A stretch of DNA of 64,000 nucleotides from an uncultured Caldimonas sp. (lineage in GTDB: Bacteria > Pseudomonadota > Gammaproteobacteria > Burkholderiales > Burkholderiaceae), in NCBI RefSeq assembly GCF_946480305.1, contig NZ_CAMLJQ010000002.1, positions 186,001 to 250,000 of the forward strand, in the 5' to 3' direction. The position numbers were made by a program, and so were the translations under genes. Under the pieces are notes generated by a model. That model searched no databases and was not told where the DNA came from. It saw only the letters and a list, made by a program, of their open reading frames with translations. Positions 36,152 to 44,770 of this stretch are shown piece by piece; the first letter of the stretch is position 1, and every line of letters begins with the position of its first letter.

Positions 36152-36208
36152 CCGAGTGCCACTGCGGATCCGGCTTCGCCGGTCCGCTGGTGGCGCCCCT
36201 TGAGGGGC
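36152..36208. repeat. Intergenic repeat, copy 1 (about 57 bp)
   Basis: This stretch matches bases 37616-37672 over 57 positions with only a few substitutions. It contains a small inverted repeat (GGATCCGGC-type bases around a TTC) and the palindromic CCCCTTGAGGGG. Downstream both copies return to a shared GTAGGGGTGG, but in this copy about 90 bases, including a perfect hairpin, intervene. Both copies lie between genes of the liv operon. Confidence 0.7.
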
Positions 36209-36218
36209 TCAGCCCGGA

Positions 36219-36246
36219 CACGATCAGTCCCTGCGGACTGATCGTG
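36219..36246. other. Perfect 12-bp hairpin between binding-protein gene and livH
   Basis: CACGATCAGTCC (36219-36230), loop CTGC, and GGACTGATCGTG (36235-36246). No U-tract on the transcribed (minus) strand. In ABC operons such a structure after the binding-protein gene commonly protects the upstream mRNA from 3' exonucleases and so raises binding-protein output; that role here is inferred. Confidence 0.65.
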
Positions 36247-36327
36247 CCTGGCGAAGAGCCGGGTCGTCCCGGCCCGGCGCGGGCTGCAAGCCGCCGAAGG
36301 CCGTAGGGGTGGTTTGTCTCTGTCTCT

Positions 36328-37536
36328 CTAGTTCTTCATCAGGCTGCATTTGGATTCAGCCGGCGTCGTGAACGCCTGCTCGCCCGACACGGTCGCGACC
36401 TTCTTCAGCAGATCCCACGGTGCCTTCGATTCGCTCGGCGCCTTGGCCTGCATCAAATACATGTCGTGGATGTAGCGGCCGTCCTTGCGGATGTAGCCCT
36501 TCGCGTAGAAGTCGTCGAGCTTCATCTTCTTGAGCTGTGCCATCACCTTGTCGGCATCGTCGGTGCCGGCGGCCTGCACGGCCTTCAGGTACGTCGTGAT
36601 CGCCGAGTAGTCGGCCGCCTGCAGGCTGCTCGGCATCTTCTTGGTCTTCTCGTAGAAGCGCTGCGCGAACTTGCGGGTGTTGTCGTCGGTGTCCCAGTAC
36701 CAGCTGTCGGTCATCAGCAGGCCGGCGGTGTTCTGCAGGCCCAGGCTGTGCACGTCGTTCAGGAACACCAGCATGCCGGCCATCTTCATGCTCTTGGTGA
36801 TGCCGAACTCGCGCGCGGCCTTCACCGCGTTGACGAAGTCGCCGCCCGCGTTCGCGAGGCCGAGGATCTGCGCCTTCGACGATTGCGCCTGCAGCAGGAA
36901 GGACGAGAAGTCCGACGCGTTGAGCGGGTGCCGCACCGCGCCGACCACCGTGCCGCCCTTGGCCTTCACGACGTTGGCCGTGTCGCCTTCCAGCGAGTGG
37001 CCGAAGGCATAGTCGGCCGTCAGGAAGAACCAGCTCTTGCCGCCCTGCTCCAGGATGGCCGAGCCCGTCACCTTCGACAGCGCCACGGTGTCGTAGGCGT
37101 AGTGCACGGTGTAGGGATTGCAGTCTTCGTTCGTCAGGCGGGCCGAGCCGGCGCCGACGTTGAAGTACACGCGCTTCTTGCCGGCAGCCAGGCCGCTCAC
37201 CGCCAGTGCGGTGCCGGAGTTGGTGCCGCCGAGGATCATGTCGACGTTGTCCTGGTCGAACCATTCGCGCGCCTTGGAGGCGGCGATGTCGGCCTTGTTC
37301 TGGTGGTCGGCCGAGACCAGCTCGATCGGCTTGCCCAGCACCTTGCCGCCGAAGTCCTCGATCGCCATGCGGATCGCCTCGACGCCGTTCTTGCCGTCGA
37401 TGTCGGCATACAGGCTGGACATGTCGGTGATGAAGCCGATCTTCACGGCGTCGTTCGACACCTGGGCCAGGGTTTGGGTAGAGCCGAGGCTCAATGCCAG
37501 GGCAGCGGCCGCGGCGGCCAGCGTGGTTTGTCTCAT
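36328..37536 (-). CDS. ABC transporter substrate-binding protein (LivJ/K type), second copy
   Basis: A 402-residue periplasmic binding protein with a signal peptide ('TLAAAAAALALSLGSTQTLA'). The mature type-I fold starts 'AVKIGFITDMSSLYADIDGK' and includes 'VDMILGGTNSGTALAVSGLA', 'WFFLTADYAFGHSLEGDTAN' and 'AADYSAITTYLKAVQAAG'. Two cysteines ('NEDCNPYTV', 'ESKCSLMKN') may pair. This subfamily, 'LYADIDGKNGVEA', often binds aromatic or organic acids rather than branched-chain amino acids. The ATG at 37536 follows CAGAGGAGTCAAACG. It lies between livF and livH. Confidence 0.92.
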   Translation of the reverse strand: MRQTTLAAAAAALALSLGSTQTLAQVSNDAVKIGFITDMSSLYADIDGKNGVEAIRMAIEDFGGKVLGKPIELVSADHQNKADIAASKAREWFDQDNVDMILGGTNSGTALAVSGLAAGKKRVYFNVGAGSARLTNEDCNPYTVHYAYDTVALSKVTGSAILEQGGKSWFFLTADYAFGHSLEGDTANVVKAKGGTVVGAVRHPLNASDFSSFLLQAQSSKAQILGLANAGGDFVNAVKAAREFGITKSMKMAGMLVFLNDVHSLGLQNTAGLLMTDSWYWDTDDNTRKFAQRFYEKTKKMPSSLQAADYSAITTYLKAVQAAGTDDADKVMAQLKKMKLDDFYAKGYIRKDGRYIHDMYLMQAKAPSESKAPWDLLKKVATVSGEQAFTTPAESKCSLMKN

Positions 37537-37615
37537 CGTTTGACTCCTCTGAGGTGGGGCGCCAAGCACCCCATGGTTGAAATAGCAATGGGCTCCCCGC
37601 GACACTCGGCCTCAA

Positions 37616-37672
37616 CCGAGTGGCACCGCGGATCTGGCTCCGCCAGTCCGCTGGTGCCGCCCCTTGAGGGGC
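37616..37672. repeat. Intergenic repeat, copy 2 (about 57 bp)
   Basis: The second copy of the element at 36152-36208, between livF and the second binding-protein gene. Here the 57-bp core continues directly into GCGCGAAGCGCGTAGGGGTGG (the GTAGGGGTGG is shared with copy 1 at its far end) and stops about ten bases before the livF stop codon. The element is dispersed, non-coding and rich in short palindromes. Confidence 0.7.
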
Positions 37673-37698
37673 GCGCGAAGCGCGTAGGGGTGGTCTCT

Positions 37699-38406
37699 CT
37701 AGACCCCCAGAAGCTCATGCAAAACGGGCAGCTTTTCCTGCAGTTGCGATGCGCCGAAGGACTCGACGATCTTTCCGTGCTCCATCACGTAGAGCCGGTC
37801 GGCCAGCGGCGCGGCGAAGCGGAAGTTCTGCTCCACCATCACCACCGTGTAGCCGCGGGCCTTGAGCGTGCGGATCATTCGGGCCAGCGCCTGCACGATC
37901 ACCGGCGCCAGGCCTTCGGAGATCTCGTCGAGCAGCAGCACGTCGGCGCCGGTGCGCAGGATGCGGGCGACCGCCAGCATCTGCTGCTCGCCGCCCGACA
38001 GGCGCGTGCCCTGGCTGTGGCGCCGCTCCGCGAGGTTGGGGAACATCGCGTAGATCTCGTCCACGCCCATGCCCGGCCCCTTGCTGCGCAACTTGGGCGG
38101 CAGCATCAGGTTCTCTTCGCACGAGAGGCTCGCGAAGATGCCGCGCTCTTCAGGGCAATAGCCCACGCCGTGGTGTGCGATGCGGTGCGTGCGCTGGTGC
38201 ACCGTCTCTTGACCGTGGATGCGGATGGAGCCGCGGCGCTCGCCGGTGAGGCCCATGATCGCGCGCATCGTGGTCGTGCGGCCCGCGCCGTTGCGGCCCA
38301 GCAGCGTGACGACCTCGCCCTTGTTCACCGTGATGTCGACGCCGTGCAGGATGTGCGACTCGCCGTACCAGGCATGCAGGTCTCGAATTTCAATGGCAGC
38401 AGTCAT
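37699..38406 (-). CDS. livF: ABC transporter ATP-binding protein LivF
   Basis: A 235-residue ATPase of the LivF type. Walker A is 'LLGRNGAGRTTTMRAIMGL', where the usual Gly-Lys-Thr is changed to Gly-Arg-Thr, so the key Walker A lysine is replaced by Arg. The signature is 'RLSGGEQQMLAVARIL' and Walker B 'ADVLLLDEISEGLAP'. The start overlaps the livG stop as TGATG. The GAGRTT form is known in many LivF proteins. With LivG it powers the importer. Confidence 0.93.
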   Translation of the reverse strand: MTAAIEIRDLHAWYGESHILHGVDITVNKGEVVTLLGRNGAGRTTTMRAIMGLTGERRGSIRIHGQETVHQRTHRIAHHGVGYCPEERGIFASLSCEENLMLPPKLRSKGPGMGVDEIYAMFPNLAERRHSQGTRLSGGEQQMLAVARILRTGADVLLLDEISEGLAPVIVQALARMIRTLKARGYTVVMVEQNFRFAAPLADRLYVMEHGKIVESFGASQLQEKLPVLHELLGV

Positions 38407-39215
38407 CAGTGCGCTCCTGCGAGTTCGGTTTCCGCACTGCCCATGTAGGCCTCGATCACGGCGGGGTTGCGCGACACCTCTTCATACGGACCCTCGGCGA
38501 GGATGGCGCCGCGCTGCAGCACCGTGATGCGGTCCGCGATCGACGAGACGACGTTCATGTTGTGTTCGACCATCAGGATCGTGCGGCCCGCGCCGACCTT
38601 CTTGATCAGTTGCGTCACGCGGTCCACGTCCTCGTGGCCCATGCCCTGCGTCGGCTCGTCGAGCAGCATCAGCTCCGGGTCCATCGCCAACGTGGTGGCG
38701 ATCTCCAGCGCGCGCTTGCGGCCATAGGGCAGGTTCACCGTCTGCGTGTGCGCAAACTCGGTGAGGCCCACCTCGTCGAGCAGCTCCATCGCGCGCTGGT
38801 TCAGCGGCGCGAGCGTGGTCACGCTCTTCCAGAAATGCATCGCGGTGCCGAGCTTGCGCTGCAGGCCCACGCGCACGTTCTCCAGCACCGTGAGGTGCGG
38901 GAACACGGCCGAGATCTGGAACGAGCGGATGATGCCGCGCCGCGCGATGTGCGCGGGCGATTCACGCGTGATGTCTTCGCCGTTGTAGCGTATGGTCCCG
39001 GCCGTGGGCTCCAGGAACTTCGTCAACAGGTTGAAGCAGGTGGTCTTGCCTGCACCGTTGGGGCCGATCAGCGCATGGATGGTGCCGCGCTGCACGGTGA
39101 GGTTGACATCGCTGACCGCGGTGAAGCCCTTGAACTCCTTGGTCAGGCCTTGCACCTCGAGGATGGGGGTGGCGGGGTTTCTCATGTCTCCTGCTGAGTG
39201 CGTTTGAGGGGTCAC
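38406..39215 (-). CDS. livG: ABC transporter ATP-binding protein LivG
   Basis: A 269-residue ATPase: Walker A 'LIGPNGAGKTTCFNLLTKFL', signature region 'VNLPYGRKRALEIATTLAMD' (the degenerate LSGG typical of LivG), Walker B 'PELMLLDEPTQGMGHEDVD' and the switch His in 'ILMVEHNMNVVSSIADR'. Two starts are possible: a GTG at 39215 overlapping the upstream stop as GTGA, or an ATG at 39185 only two bases after AGGAGAC. I list the coupled GTG. Partner of LivF. Confidence 0.92.
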   Translation of the reverse strand: MTPQTHSAGDMRNPATPILEVQGLTKEFKGFTAVSDVNLTVQRGTIHALIGPNGAGKTTCFNLLTKFLEPTAGTIRYNGEDITRESPAHIARRGIIRSFQISAVFPHLTVLENVRVGLQRKLGTAMHFWKSVTTLAPLNQRAMELLDEVGLTEFAHTQTVNLPYGRKRALEIATTLAMDPELMLLDEPTQGMGHEDVDRVTQLIKKVGAGRTILMVEHNMNVVSSIADRITVLQRGAILAEGPYEEVSRNPAVIEAYMGSAETELAGAH

Positions 39216-40348
39216 TTCAACAACTTGCCGGTGCTGCCGATCACGGTGACTTCGACGTACCGCGAGCCGATGCGGTTGTTCTTCGAGAAGCCGACCGTGA
39301 TGCCGCCCAGGTCGTAGGCGTTCATCGATTCGAGGGCGCGGATCACCGCCGCGCGCGTCGGCTTCGGCCCGGCGCGGCGCAGCGCTTCCACCAGCACCTT
39401 GGCGCCGAGAAACTCTTCGAAGTTCGTGTAGTTCACTTCCTCGCCCGGCGCGTACTGCTTCATCAACCGATGAAACTCGCGCACCGCCGCGAGGCGCGGC
39501 TGATAGGGGTAGGGCACCACCTGGCTGATGCCGAGGCCGCGCGCATGGTTGAGCCCCGCGAGCCGCACCAGCTCGGCCGGGTCCACCACGGAGATGTTGA
39601 ACAGCTGTCCGCCGCCGCCCGCTTCGCGGTACTGCCGGACGAACGCCGCGGCCGGCCGGTTGACCGCGATCATGATCACGGCCTGGGCCTGTGCGTCCAT
39701 GATCCGCTTCACGGCGGCGCCCACCTCTTCCGTGTTGCGCTCATAAGGGGCGGCAGCGGCCACTTCCAACGCGCGCCGGCCCATCGCGGCTTCAACGCCG
39801 GCCAGGCCTGCCTTGCCGAAGGCGTCGTCCTGGTAGAGCACCGCCACGCGCCGGATGCCCTGCGTGACGAGCTGCTGCACCATGTGCTCGGCCTCGTCCG
39901 CATAGCCCGCGCGCACATGAAAGATCCACGGGTTGTACGGGCTGCGCAGCGGCTCGCCGCCGGTGTAGGGCGCCACCAGCGCCACGCCCGCCTGCTCCAG
40001 CACCTTCTCCTGCAGCAGCTTGCCGATGTTGGCCGTGCCCGCAAAGCCGAACAGCGCCACCACCTCGGGGTTGCCGACCATCTCGCGCGTCAGGCGCAGC
40101 GTGTCGTCGACCTTGTAGCCGTCGTCGACCACGATGGTGCGGATCTTCTCGCCATGCACGCCGCCCTGGGCGTTGACCCAGTCGAAGTACACCTTGCCGC
40201 CCAGCACCATGTGCTTGCCGGTGCTCGCCAGCACACCCGACAACGGAGCGACCTGGCCGATCAGCACGTCAGCACGGGCGTGGCCCGAGAACATCATCAA
40301 CAGCAACCCCAGCAATGTGTAAGGTGCGAACCAGCGCGAGGACTTCAT
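39212..40348 (-). CDS. ABC transporter substrate-binding protein, first copy
   Basis: A 378-residue periplasmic binding protein with a signal peptide ('PYTLLGLLLMMFSGHARA') and a type-I fold: 'VLIGQVAPLSGVLASTGKHM', 'VVALFGFAGTANIGKLLQEK', 'RRVAVLYQDDAFGKAGLAGV' and 'VNYTNFEEFLGAKVLVEALR'. It is only distantly similar to the other binding protein of this operon, so the two probably bind different ligands for one shared channel. First gene of the operon. The inverted repeat at 40413-40426 lies about 65 bases upstream. Confidence 0.92.
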   Translation of the reverse strand: MKSSRWFAPYTLLGLLLMMFSGHARADVLIGQVAPLSGVLASTGKHMVLGGKVYFDWVNAQGGVHGEKIRTIVVDDGYKVDDTLRLTREMVGNPEVVALFGFAGTANIGKLLQEKVLEQAGVALVAPYTGGEPLRSPYNPWIFHVRAGYADEAEHMVQQLVTQGIRRVAVLYQDDAFGKAGLAGVEAAMGRRALEVAAAAPYERNTEEVGAAVKRIMDAQAQAVIMIAVNRPAAAFVRQYREAGGGGQLFNISVVDPAELVRLAGLNHARGLGISQVVPYPYQPRLAAVREFHRLMKQYAPGEEVNYTNFEEFLGAKVLVEALRRAGPKPTRAAVIRALESMNAYDLGGITVGFSKNNRIGSRYVEVTVIGSTGKLLK

Positions 40349-40764
40349 CAACAACTCCGCGGTATCCGCCGGGGCTAGTCGCCCGGCTCAGGTCACGCTC
40401 CCATGTATCGACTTGACTCTGGTCAACCGCGAGACACTCCGACCCACGGTGCGGAACACGTAAGCGCAAGGCCTGTGCCACGAGTTGGTGCATCACCGCA
40501 AGTGCTTGTCGCGCAACGGAAAAGGCCGGTGTCTCACGGGATTTCCCGCATGTCTCACCGCATGGAAACTGTCCGGTCCTGAGTCAGTGTTTTCCCGGGG
40601 CGCTGTCTCGACACCGGACAGCCTTTCAGCTCACGTTGAGCTTGGCGCCAAGGGCGCCGCGGTGCGCCCGTTGGCCGTTGCCCCGCTGTGCTTGCCGCGG
40701 GTTCTCGCCTATGCTGGGCAACGCCAGCTGGCACAGACCACCACACCTTCAGGAGAGACACGCC
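40349..40764. other. Divergent intergenic region with operon promoter
   Basis: About 416 bases between the first liv binding-protein gene (minus) and the VOC gene (plus). I see no gene. It must hold the promoter of the long operon. The inverted repeat TTGAC-N4-GTCAA (40413-40426) is the only clear operator-like element. I could not identify a convincing -24/-12 or -35/-10 pair. Confidence 0.5.
40413..40426. promoter_or_regulatory. Inverted repeat TTGAC-N4-GTCAA upstream of the liv operon
   Basis: A perfect 5+5 palindrome with a four-base centre, about 65 bases before the first gene of the operon. Candidate operator or activator site; which protein binds it is not known. Confidence 0.35.
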
Positions 40765-41526
40765 ATGCCCCAGCGATTGCCCGGCAAGTTCATGTGGTTC
40801 GAGCACCTGTCCCAGGACGTGGACCGTGCGAAGACGTTCTACGACGCGCTGTTCGGCTGGCGTTCGGAGCTGGTGCCGATGGGCGATGCCACCTACGCGA
40901 TGATCCACCTCGGCGAGCAGGGCATCGGCGGCTACCGGCAGATGGAAGCGGGCGTGCCCAGCCAGTGGATGAGCTACGTCAGCGTCGACGACCTCGACGC
41001 GGCGCACGCCGCCGCCATGGCCGCAGGGGCCAAGGAGTTGATGCCGCCCACCGACTTCGGGCCCGCAGGCCGTGGCTCCACCATCGCCGACCCTACCGGC
41101 GCCGTGCTGTCGCTGTGGCAGAACGCCACCGACGACCCGCCCGACCTGCCCACCGCGCCGGCGGGCAGCTGGTGCTGGGCCGAGCTGTGGACGCCGGACG
41201 AAGCAGCCGCGCTCGCGTTCTACGAGCGTGTGCTGGGCTACACGCGCGAGGCCGTCAACATGGGCGAGGAGGGCACCTACTACCTGCTGAAGACGGGCGA
41301 CGTCCCGCGGGCCGGCGTGTTCAAGGCCGCGGACCCGGCCATCCCCACGATGTGGCTGCCGTACGTGGCGGTGGACGATTGCGACGCATCGGCCGCGAAG
41401 GCCCGGTCATTGGGCGCGACGGTGACGATGCCGCCCACCGACATTCCGAACGTCGGCCGCTTCGCGGTGTTCGTCGATCCGCTGGGGGCGACGCTCGCGA
41501 TGTTGAAGGACACGATGCAGCGGTGA
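40765..41526 (+). CDS. VOC family protein with two glyoxalase-like domains
   Basis: A 253-residue protein containing two tandem VOC modules. The first: 'KFMWFEHLSQDVDRAKTFY', 'MSYVSVDDLDAAHAAAMAAG', 'STIADPTGAVLSLWQNA'. The second: 'CWAELWTPDEAAALAFYERV', 'MWLPYVAVDDCDASAAKA', 'FAVFVDPLGATLAML'. The layout matches the group related to the Streptomyces 27-kDa antigen Cfp30B type. Activity cannot be assigned. The ATG at 40765 follows AGGAGAGACACGCC. Confidence 0.88.
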   Translation: MPQRLPGKFMWFEHLSQDVDRAKTFYDALFGWRSELVPMGDATYAMIHLGEQGIGGYRQMEAGVPSQWMSYVSVDDLDAAHAAAMAAGAKELMPPTDFGPAGRGSTIADPTGAVLSLWQNATDDPPDLPTAPAGSWCWAELWTPDEAAALAFYERVLGYTREAVNMGEEGTYYLLKTGDVPRAGVFKAADPAIPTMWLPYVAVDDCDASAAKARSLGATVTMPPTDIPNVGRFAVFVDPLGATLAMLKDTMQR

Positions 41527-41563
41527 GTCCGTTGCTCTCTTCTGCGTTTTGCTGCAGACGCAG

Positions 41564-42862
41564 CTACGCAGGAAAGGCAGGCCGCGCCGGCAGCACGCGG
41601 TGCATCTCGTCTGCCAGAACATGGAGATCGATCGGCTTGGTAAGGCAGCCGTCCATGCCGGCGGTGAGGCAGGCGTGCCGGCGTCGCGCATCGTCCACCG
41701 CCGTGGAAGCGACGATCGGAAACGGCGGCAGGCCGCCGGCCTGTTGGTGGGCACGCAAGCGCCGGGTCGCCTCCAGCCCGTCCATCACCGGCATGTCGAC
41801 GTCCATCAGCACCATGTCCGGAGGGTTCGCGCGACACCGCTCGATGGCATCGGCGCCGTTGCCCGCGACCAGCACGTCGTATCCGAGCGTCGCCAGCTGA
41901 CCTCGCGTGATCAACTGGTTGACGGCACTGTCGTCGACCACGAGAACGAGGCCGGCCTCGCCGGTGTACAAGGGGCTCGGCGACGTTTCGCGGGACTCGA
42001 CCGTGGAGGTTCGCCAGTCGACATGGGCGGTGAACCGCTCCAGTTCGAACGGGCTCATCGGCAGCAGGCGAATGTCGACCGGAGTGGCGCCGCGTGCCTG
42101 CAGCGTGGCAGAGCGGGCGAGCACGGCGAGCACGGTCCACGTCGACGGAAAGGCCGCGTTGATCCGTTCCATTTCCGCCAACTCGTCGCCCGTGAACTCC
42201 GAGGTGATCAGCAGCATCGGCAGCCGCAGCGCGCCGGCAGGGTGCTCGGAGGCGAACAGCACGGAAACGTCCGCCAGCGACTTGAAGGACCTGACGCGCC
42301 ATCCGAGCCGACGCAATCGCCGGTGCACCGAGTCCAGGCTGCCGGGCACGGGGCTCACCAGCCACGCGGTCACGCCGGCGGCATCGGGCAGGGGCTCGAC
42401 ACCTGCGACTTCGACCGCGGAAATCGACGTACTGAGCGAGAGGACCAGGCCCTCCGGCCCGCCATGCAGGAACGTCACGTCGCCGCCGGTCCCAGGGCAC
42501 ACGCCGTGGGCCTCGGCACCGTGTGCCGAGGACGGCTGCCTGTATTGCAGCTCCAGGCGCTCCAGCACGGCAGCGACGACGTCACTCGGTGCTGGCGTGC
42601 CGGTGCCGGCTGCATGCACCGTGACCTCGCTGCGGCCACCCTCCGGTGGGGCGGCCTCGGCGCTGAACATCACGAAACCCCTGTCGATGCAATCCGTCAT
42701 GCCGAGCAGGATGCGGTGTATTCCGGCGCGCAGGCCCGGCTTTGCATCTGCCATTTCCAGATACGGGCCGTGGTAGTCGAAGTACGAGATCAGATGCTTG
42801 GCACGTGCGAGCGGCAGTACATCTCGCGCGCTCCGTGTGAAGAGTTCGGAGAATTCGATCAT
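41564..42862 (-). CDS. Degenerate histidine kinase-like protein with pseudo-receiver and receiver domains
   Basis: A 432-residue cytoplasmic protein. Residues 1-180 look like the remains of a kinase core: 'ELFTRSARDVLPLARAKHLI' in place of a phospho-acceptor helix, then a HATPase-like region without recognisable N and G boxes. Residues about 195-300 have the pattern of a receiver domain that lacks the phospho-acceptor Asp ('LRRLGWRVRSFKSLADVSVL', 'LPMLLITSEF'). Residues about 310-430 form an intact receiver with 'LVVDDSAVNQLITRGQL', Asp in 'DMVLMDVDMPVMDGLEATRR' and Lys in 'CLTKPIDLHVL'. The ATG at 42862 follows GGGAGGCC. Likely an adaptor or phosphate sink rather than an active kinase. Confidence 0.8.
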   Translation of the reverse strand: MIEFSELFTRSARDVLPLARAKHLISYFDYHGPYLEMADAKPGLRAGIHRILLGMTDCIDRGFVMFSAEAAPPEGGRSEVTVHAAGTGTPAPSDVVAAVLERLELQYRQPSSAHGAEAHGVCPGTGGDVTFLHGGPEGLVLSLSTSISAVEVAGVEPLPDAAGVTAWLVSPVPGSLDSVHRRLRRLGWRVRSFKSLADVSVLFASEHPAGALRLPMLLITSEFTGDELAEMERINAAFPSTWTVLAVLARSATLQARGATPVDIRLLPMSPFELERFTAHVDWRTSTVESRETSPSPLYTGEAGLVLVVDDSAVNQLITRGQLATLGYDVLVAGNGADAIERCRANPPDMVLMDVDMPVMDGLEATRRLRAHQQAGGLPPFPIVASTAVDDARRRHACLTAGMDGCLTKPIDLHVLADEMHRVLPARPAFPA

Positions 42863-43044
42863 GGCCGGCCTCCCGAGGGTGTGCACGTACGTGCTGACCG
42901 GGGCCAGCGTGGCGTGGAGAGAGTGCTGTTTCCTCCGCCTCGGGATGTACTGCGCTCACGATAGAAGGCTGCGCGCTCGATGTTCCTGCGGGCAATCGAG
43001 CCTCCCGCCCGGCACCCGCGAGGAACCGTCGGCCGAGTGCGCGT

Positions 43045-44154
43045 CTACGACGCCGGCTGCGAAGCCTGCTCCCAGAAGAACCGGAGCATCTCCGCGCTGG
43101 CGTCGGGGCCGCGGGCATCGGTGTAGGAGCCGCCAGCCCGGCCGCCGGACCACGCGTGCGACGCGCCGTGCACCACCCAGTGCTCGGCAACCACGTGCCC
43201 CTCGGTGCAGCGATACACCCGCCGCGTCGCGGGCCTGCGGCCCTTGTGGGCAACGCGCTCTTCTTGCGCGACGAGGCCCGCGCCCGCGCAGGCGGCGATC
43301 ACGGCCTCCGCGTTGTCCGGGTGCACCGTGGCGTCCGCGTCGCCGTGGAACACGATGGTCGGCATGCGGCTCGCCGGAGCACTGCGCGTCTTGCCGGTGC
43401 TCCCTTTCATGGCGGCCAGAGCCCCGGGCAGGTCGGCGGCGCAGCCCGCGGCCAGCCCCGAGTGCACGCCCACCGCGGCAAACAGTTCGGGATAGGCTTC
43501 CCCGAGGATGGCCGCCATCGCGCCGCCGGCCGACAGGCCTGCCACGTACACGCGCTTGGGGTCGATGCCATGCCGGGCCGTGACCTCCCGGACCATGCTC
43601 GCCAGCAAGGCGGGCTCGCCCCGGCCGCGCTTTTGATGGCTGTGCTTGAACCAGTTCCAGCAGCGCTGCGGGTTGGCCTTGGCGGACTGCTGCGGGTACA
43701 GCACGAAAAAGCCCTGTTCCCGCGCGATCTCGTTCATCGCCGTTCCGGCGGCGAAGTCTTCGGCGCTCTGGGTGCATCCGTGCAGCATCACGACCATGGG
43801 CAGCGGCCGCGCGCCCGCACCGGGCGGAACGAACAGCCGGTAGCTGCGTTCGCTGCCCGCCGCCGCATGGCTGCCGGCAATGAATTCGCCGCCGTTCGCA
43901 GCAGGCGCCGGGGTGCGCGGCAACGGGCCGGCACCGTTGGGCGCTTCGCGTTCAGCAGGTACTTCGCGCGCGTCCACGTCGATGACGAGGCCCTGCAGGA
44001 AGGGCAGCGGCGTCGCCGGGCGCGACGTGGACGCAGGGCTCTCGCCCGCACCCTGCCGCAACGCGGCCTGGATGATGGCGGTGGCGCCGCGGGTATCTCC
44101 CGCCTGGGTGAGGCGGGTGGCCTGTTGCATGAGATCAAGGAAATCGGAGCGCAT
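43045..44154 (-). CDS. PHB depolymerase family esterase (LpqC-like)
   Basis: A 369-residue alpha/beta hydrolase. The oxyanion region is 'PMVVMLHGCTQSAEDFAAGT', and the catalytic triad is Ser208 in 'VYVAGLSAGGAMAA', Asp at 272 or 274 in 'FHGDADATVHP', and His333 in 'HGASHAWSGG'. 'KANPQRCWNWF' is typical of the PHB depolymerase/esterase family. There is no signal peptide, and the first 90 residues are a Pro/Ala-rich extension, so it is probably intracellular. Twenty-one bases downstream of the CopG gene in one operon. May act on PHB oligomers or on other polyesters. Confidence 0.9.
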   Translation of the reverse strand: MRSDFLDLMQQATRLTQAGDTRGATAIIQAALRQGAGESPASTSRPATPLPFLQGLVIDVDAREVPAEREAPNGAGPLPRTPAPAANGGEFIAGSHAAAGSERSYRLFVPPGAGARPLPMVVMLHGCTQSAEDFAAGTAMNEIAREQGFFVLYPQQSAKANPQRCWNWFKHSHQKRGRGEPALLASMVREVTARHGIDPKRVYVAGLSAGGAMAAILGEAYPELFAAVGVHSGLAAGCAADLPGALAAMKGSTGKTRSAPASRMPTIVFHGDADATVHPDNAEAVIAACAGAGLVAQEERVAHKGRRPATRRVYRCTEGHVVAEHWVVHGASHAWSGGRAGGSYTDARGPDASAEMLRFFWEQASQPAS

Positions 44155-44175
44155 GGCAGCTTTCTGAACAAGACG

Positions 44176-44604
44176 CTAGGAATAGCGGATACGCCGCTTC
44201 AGCGCTTCTTTGACTTCGGCGCTGGCGCGCAAGGCACCGAGCACGGTCAAGGATTCGATGGTGGCAAGCGCGAGCGCCGGGGACACCTCGGGCGCGATCG
44301 ATGCGAGGCCGAGCACGCGGATCTGCAGGCGTTGCCCGGCCGCCTCGACCGCCTGCAGGTCGGCCACCGTGTAGTGCTGGATGCCCAGCACCAGTGTCTT
44401 TCTCGACACCACCTGCTTCACGGCCTCGGCGTGCAGCGACAGCTGATGCCGGATCGCCGTGCGGATGAAGTCGGTGCGGTTGGCGTAGAAGCCCTCCTGC
44501 ACCAGCAGATCGACCTGGCCCAGGTCGACATAGCCGAGGTTGATGGTGACTTTTTCGTCGGTGGGGGTGAGGGGTGGGGCGGAGCTTCCGCTTCGTCGAG
44601 GCAT
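44176..44604 (-). CDS. CopG/ribbon-helix-helix regulator
   Basis: A 142-residue protein with a ribbon-helix-helix DNA-binding unit near residues 15-55: strand 'EKVTINLGYVDLGQVDLLVQ', helices 'GFYANRTDFIRTAIRHQLSL'. The remaining part ('RKTLVLGIQHYTVADLQAVE') is a small sensor or oligomerisation domain. This layout, upstream of a PHB-depolymerase-type esterase, is recurrent in Burkholderiales, so it probably autoregulates the pair. Confidence 0.82.
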   Translation of the reverse strand: MPRRSGSSAPPLTPTDEKVTINLGYVDLGQVDLLVQEGFYANRTDFIRTAIRHQLSLHAEAVKQVVSRKTLVLGIQHYTVADLQAVEAAGQRLQIRVLGLASIAPEVSPALALATIESLTVLGALRASAEVKEALKRRIRYS

Positions 44605-44770
44605 GCCGTCATATTAACCATCCACTTGGATGGAAAGAAGCGTGCCCCTTCGGCGAGAGTGGTCGGCCCCGCGCGCACCGCCCCCCACAGATCCGTTGGC
44701 CGCCGCCAGGCGCCGCGACGGAGGTGCGCCTTTTGCCCGCACGGCCAAGGTACCCCCTTGGAGCACGGCG

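Noticed and set aside
36466..38448. A 660-codon plus-strand open frame.
   Set aside because: Antisense shadow of the binding-protein gene and livF; composition is that of a reversed high-GC3 gene and no family is seen.
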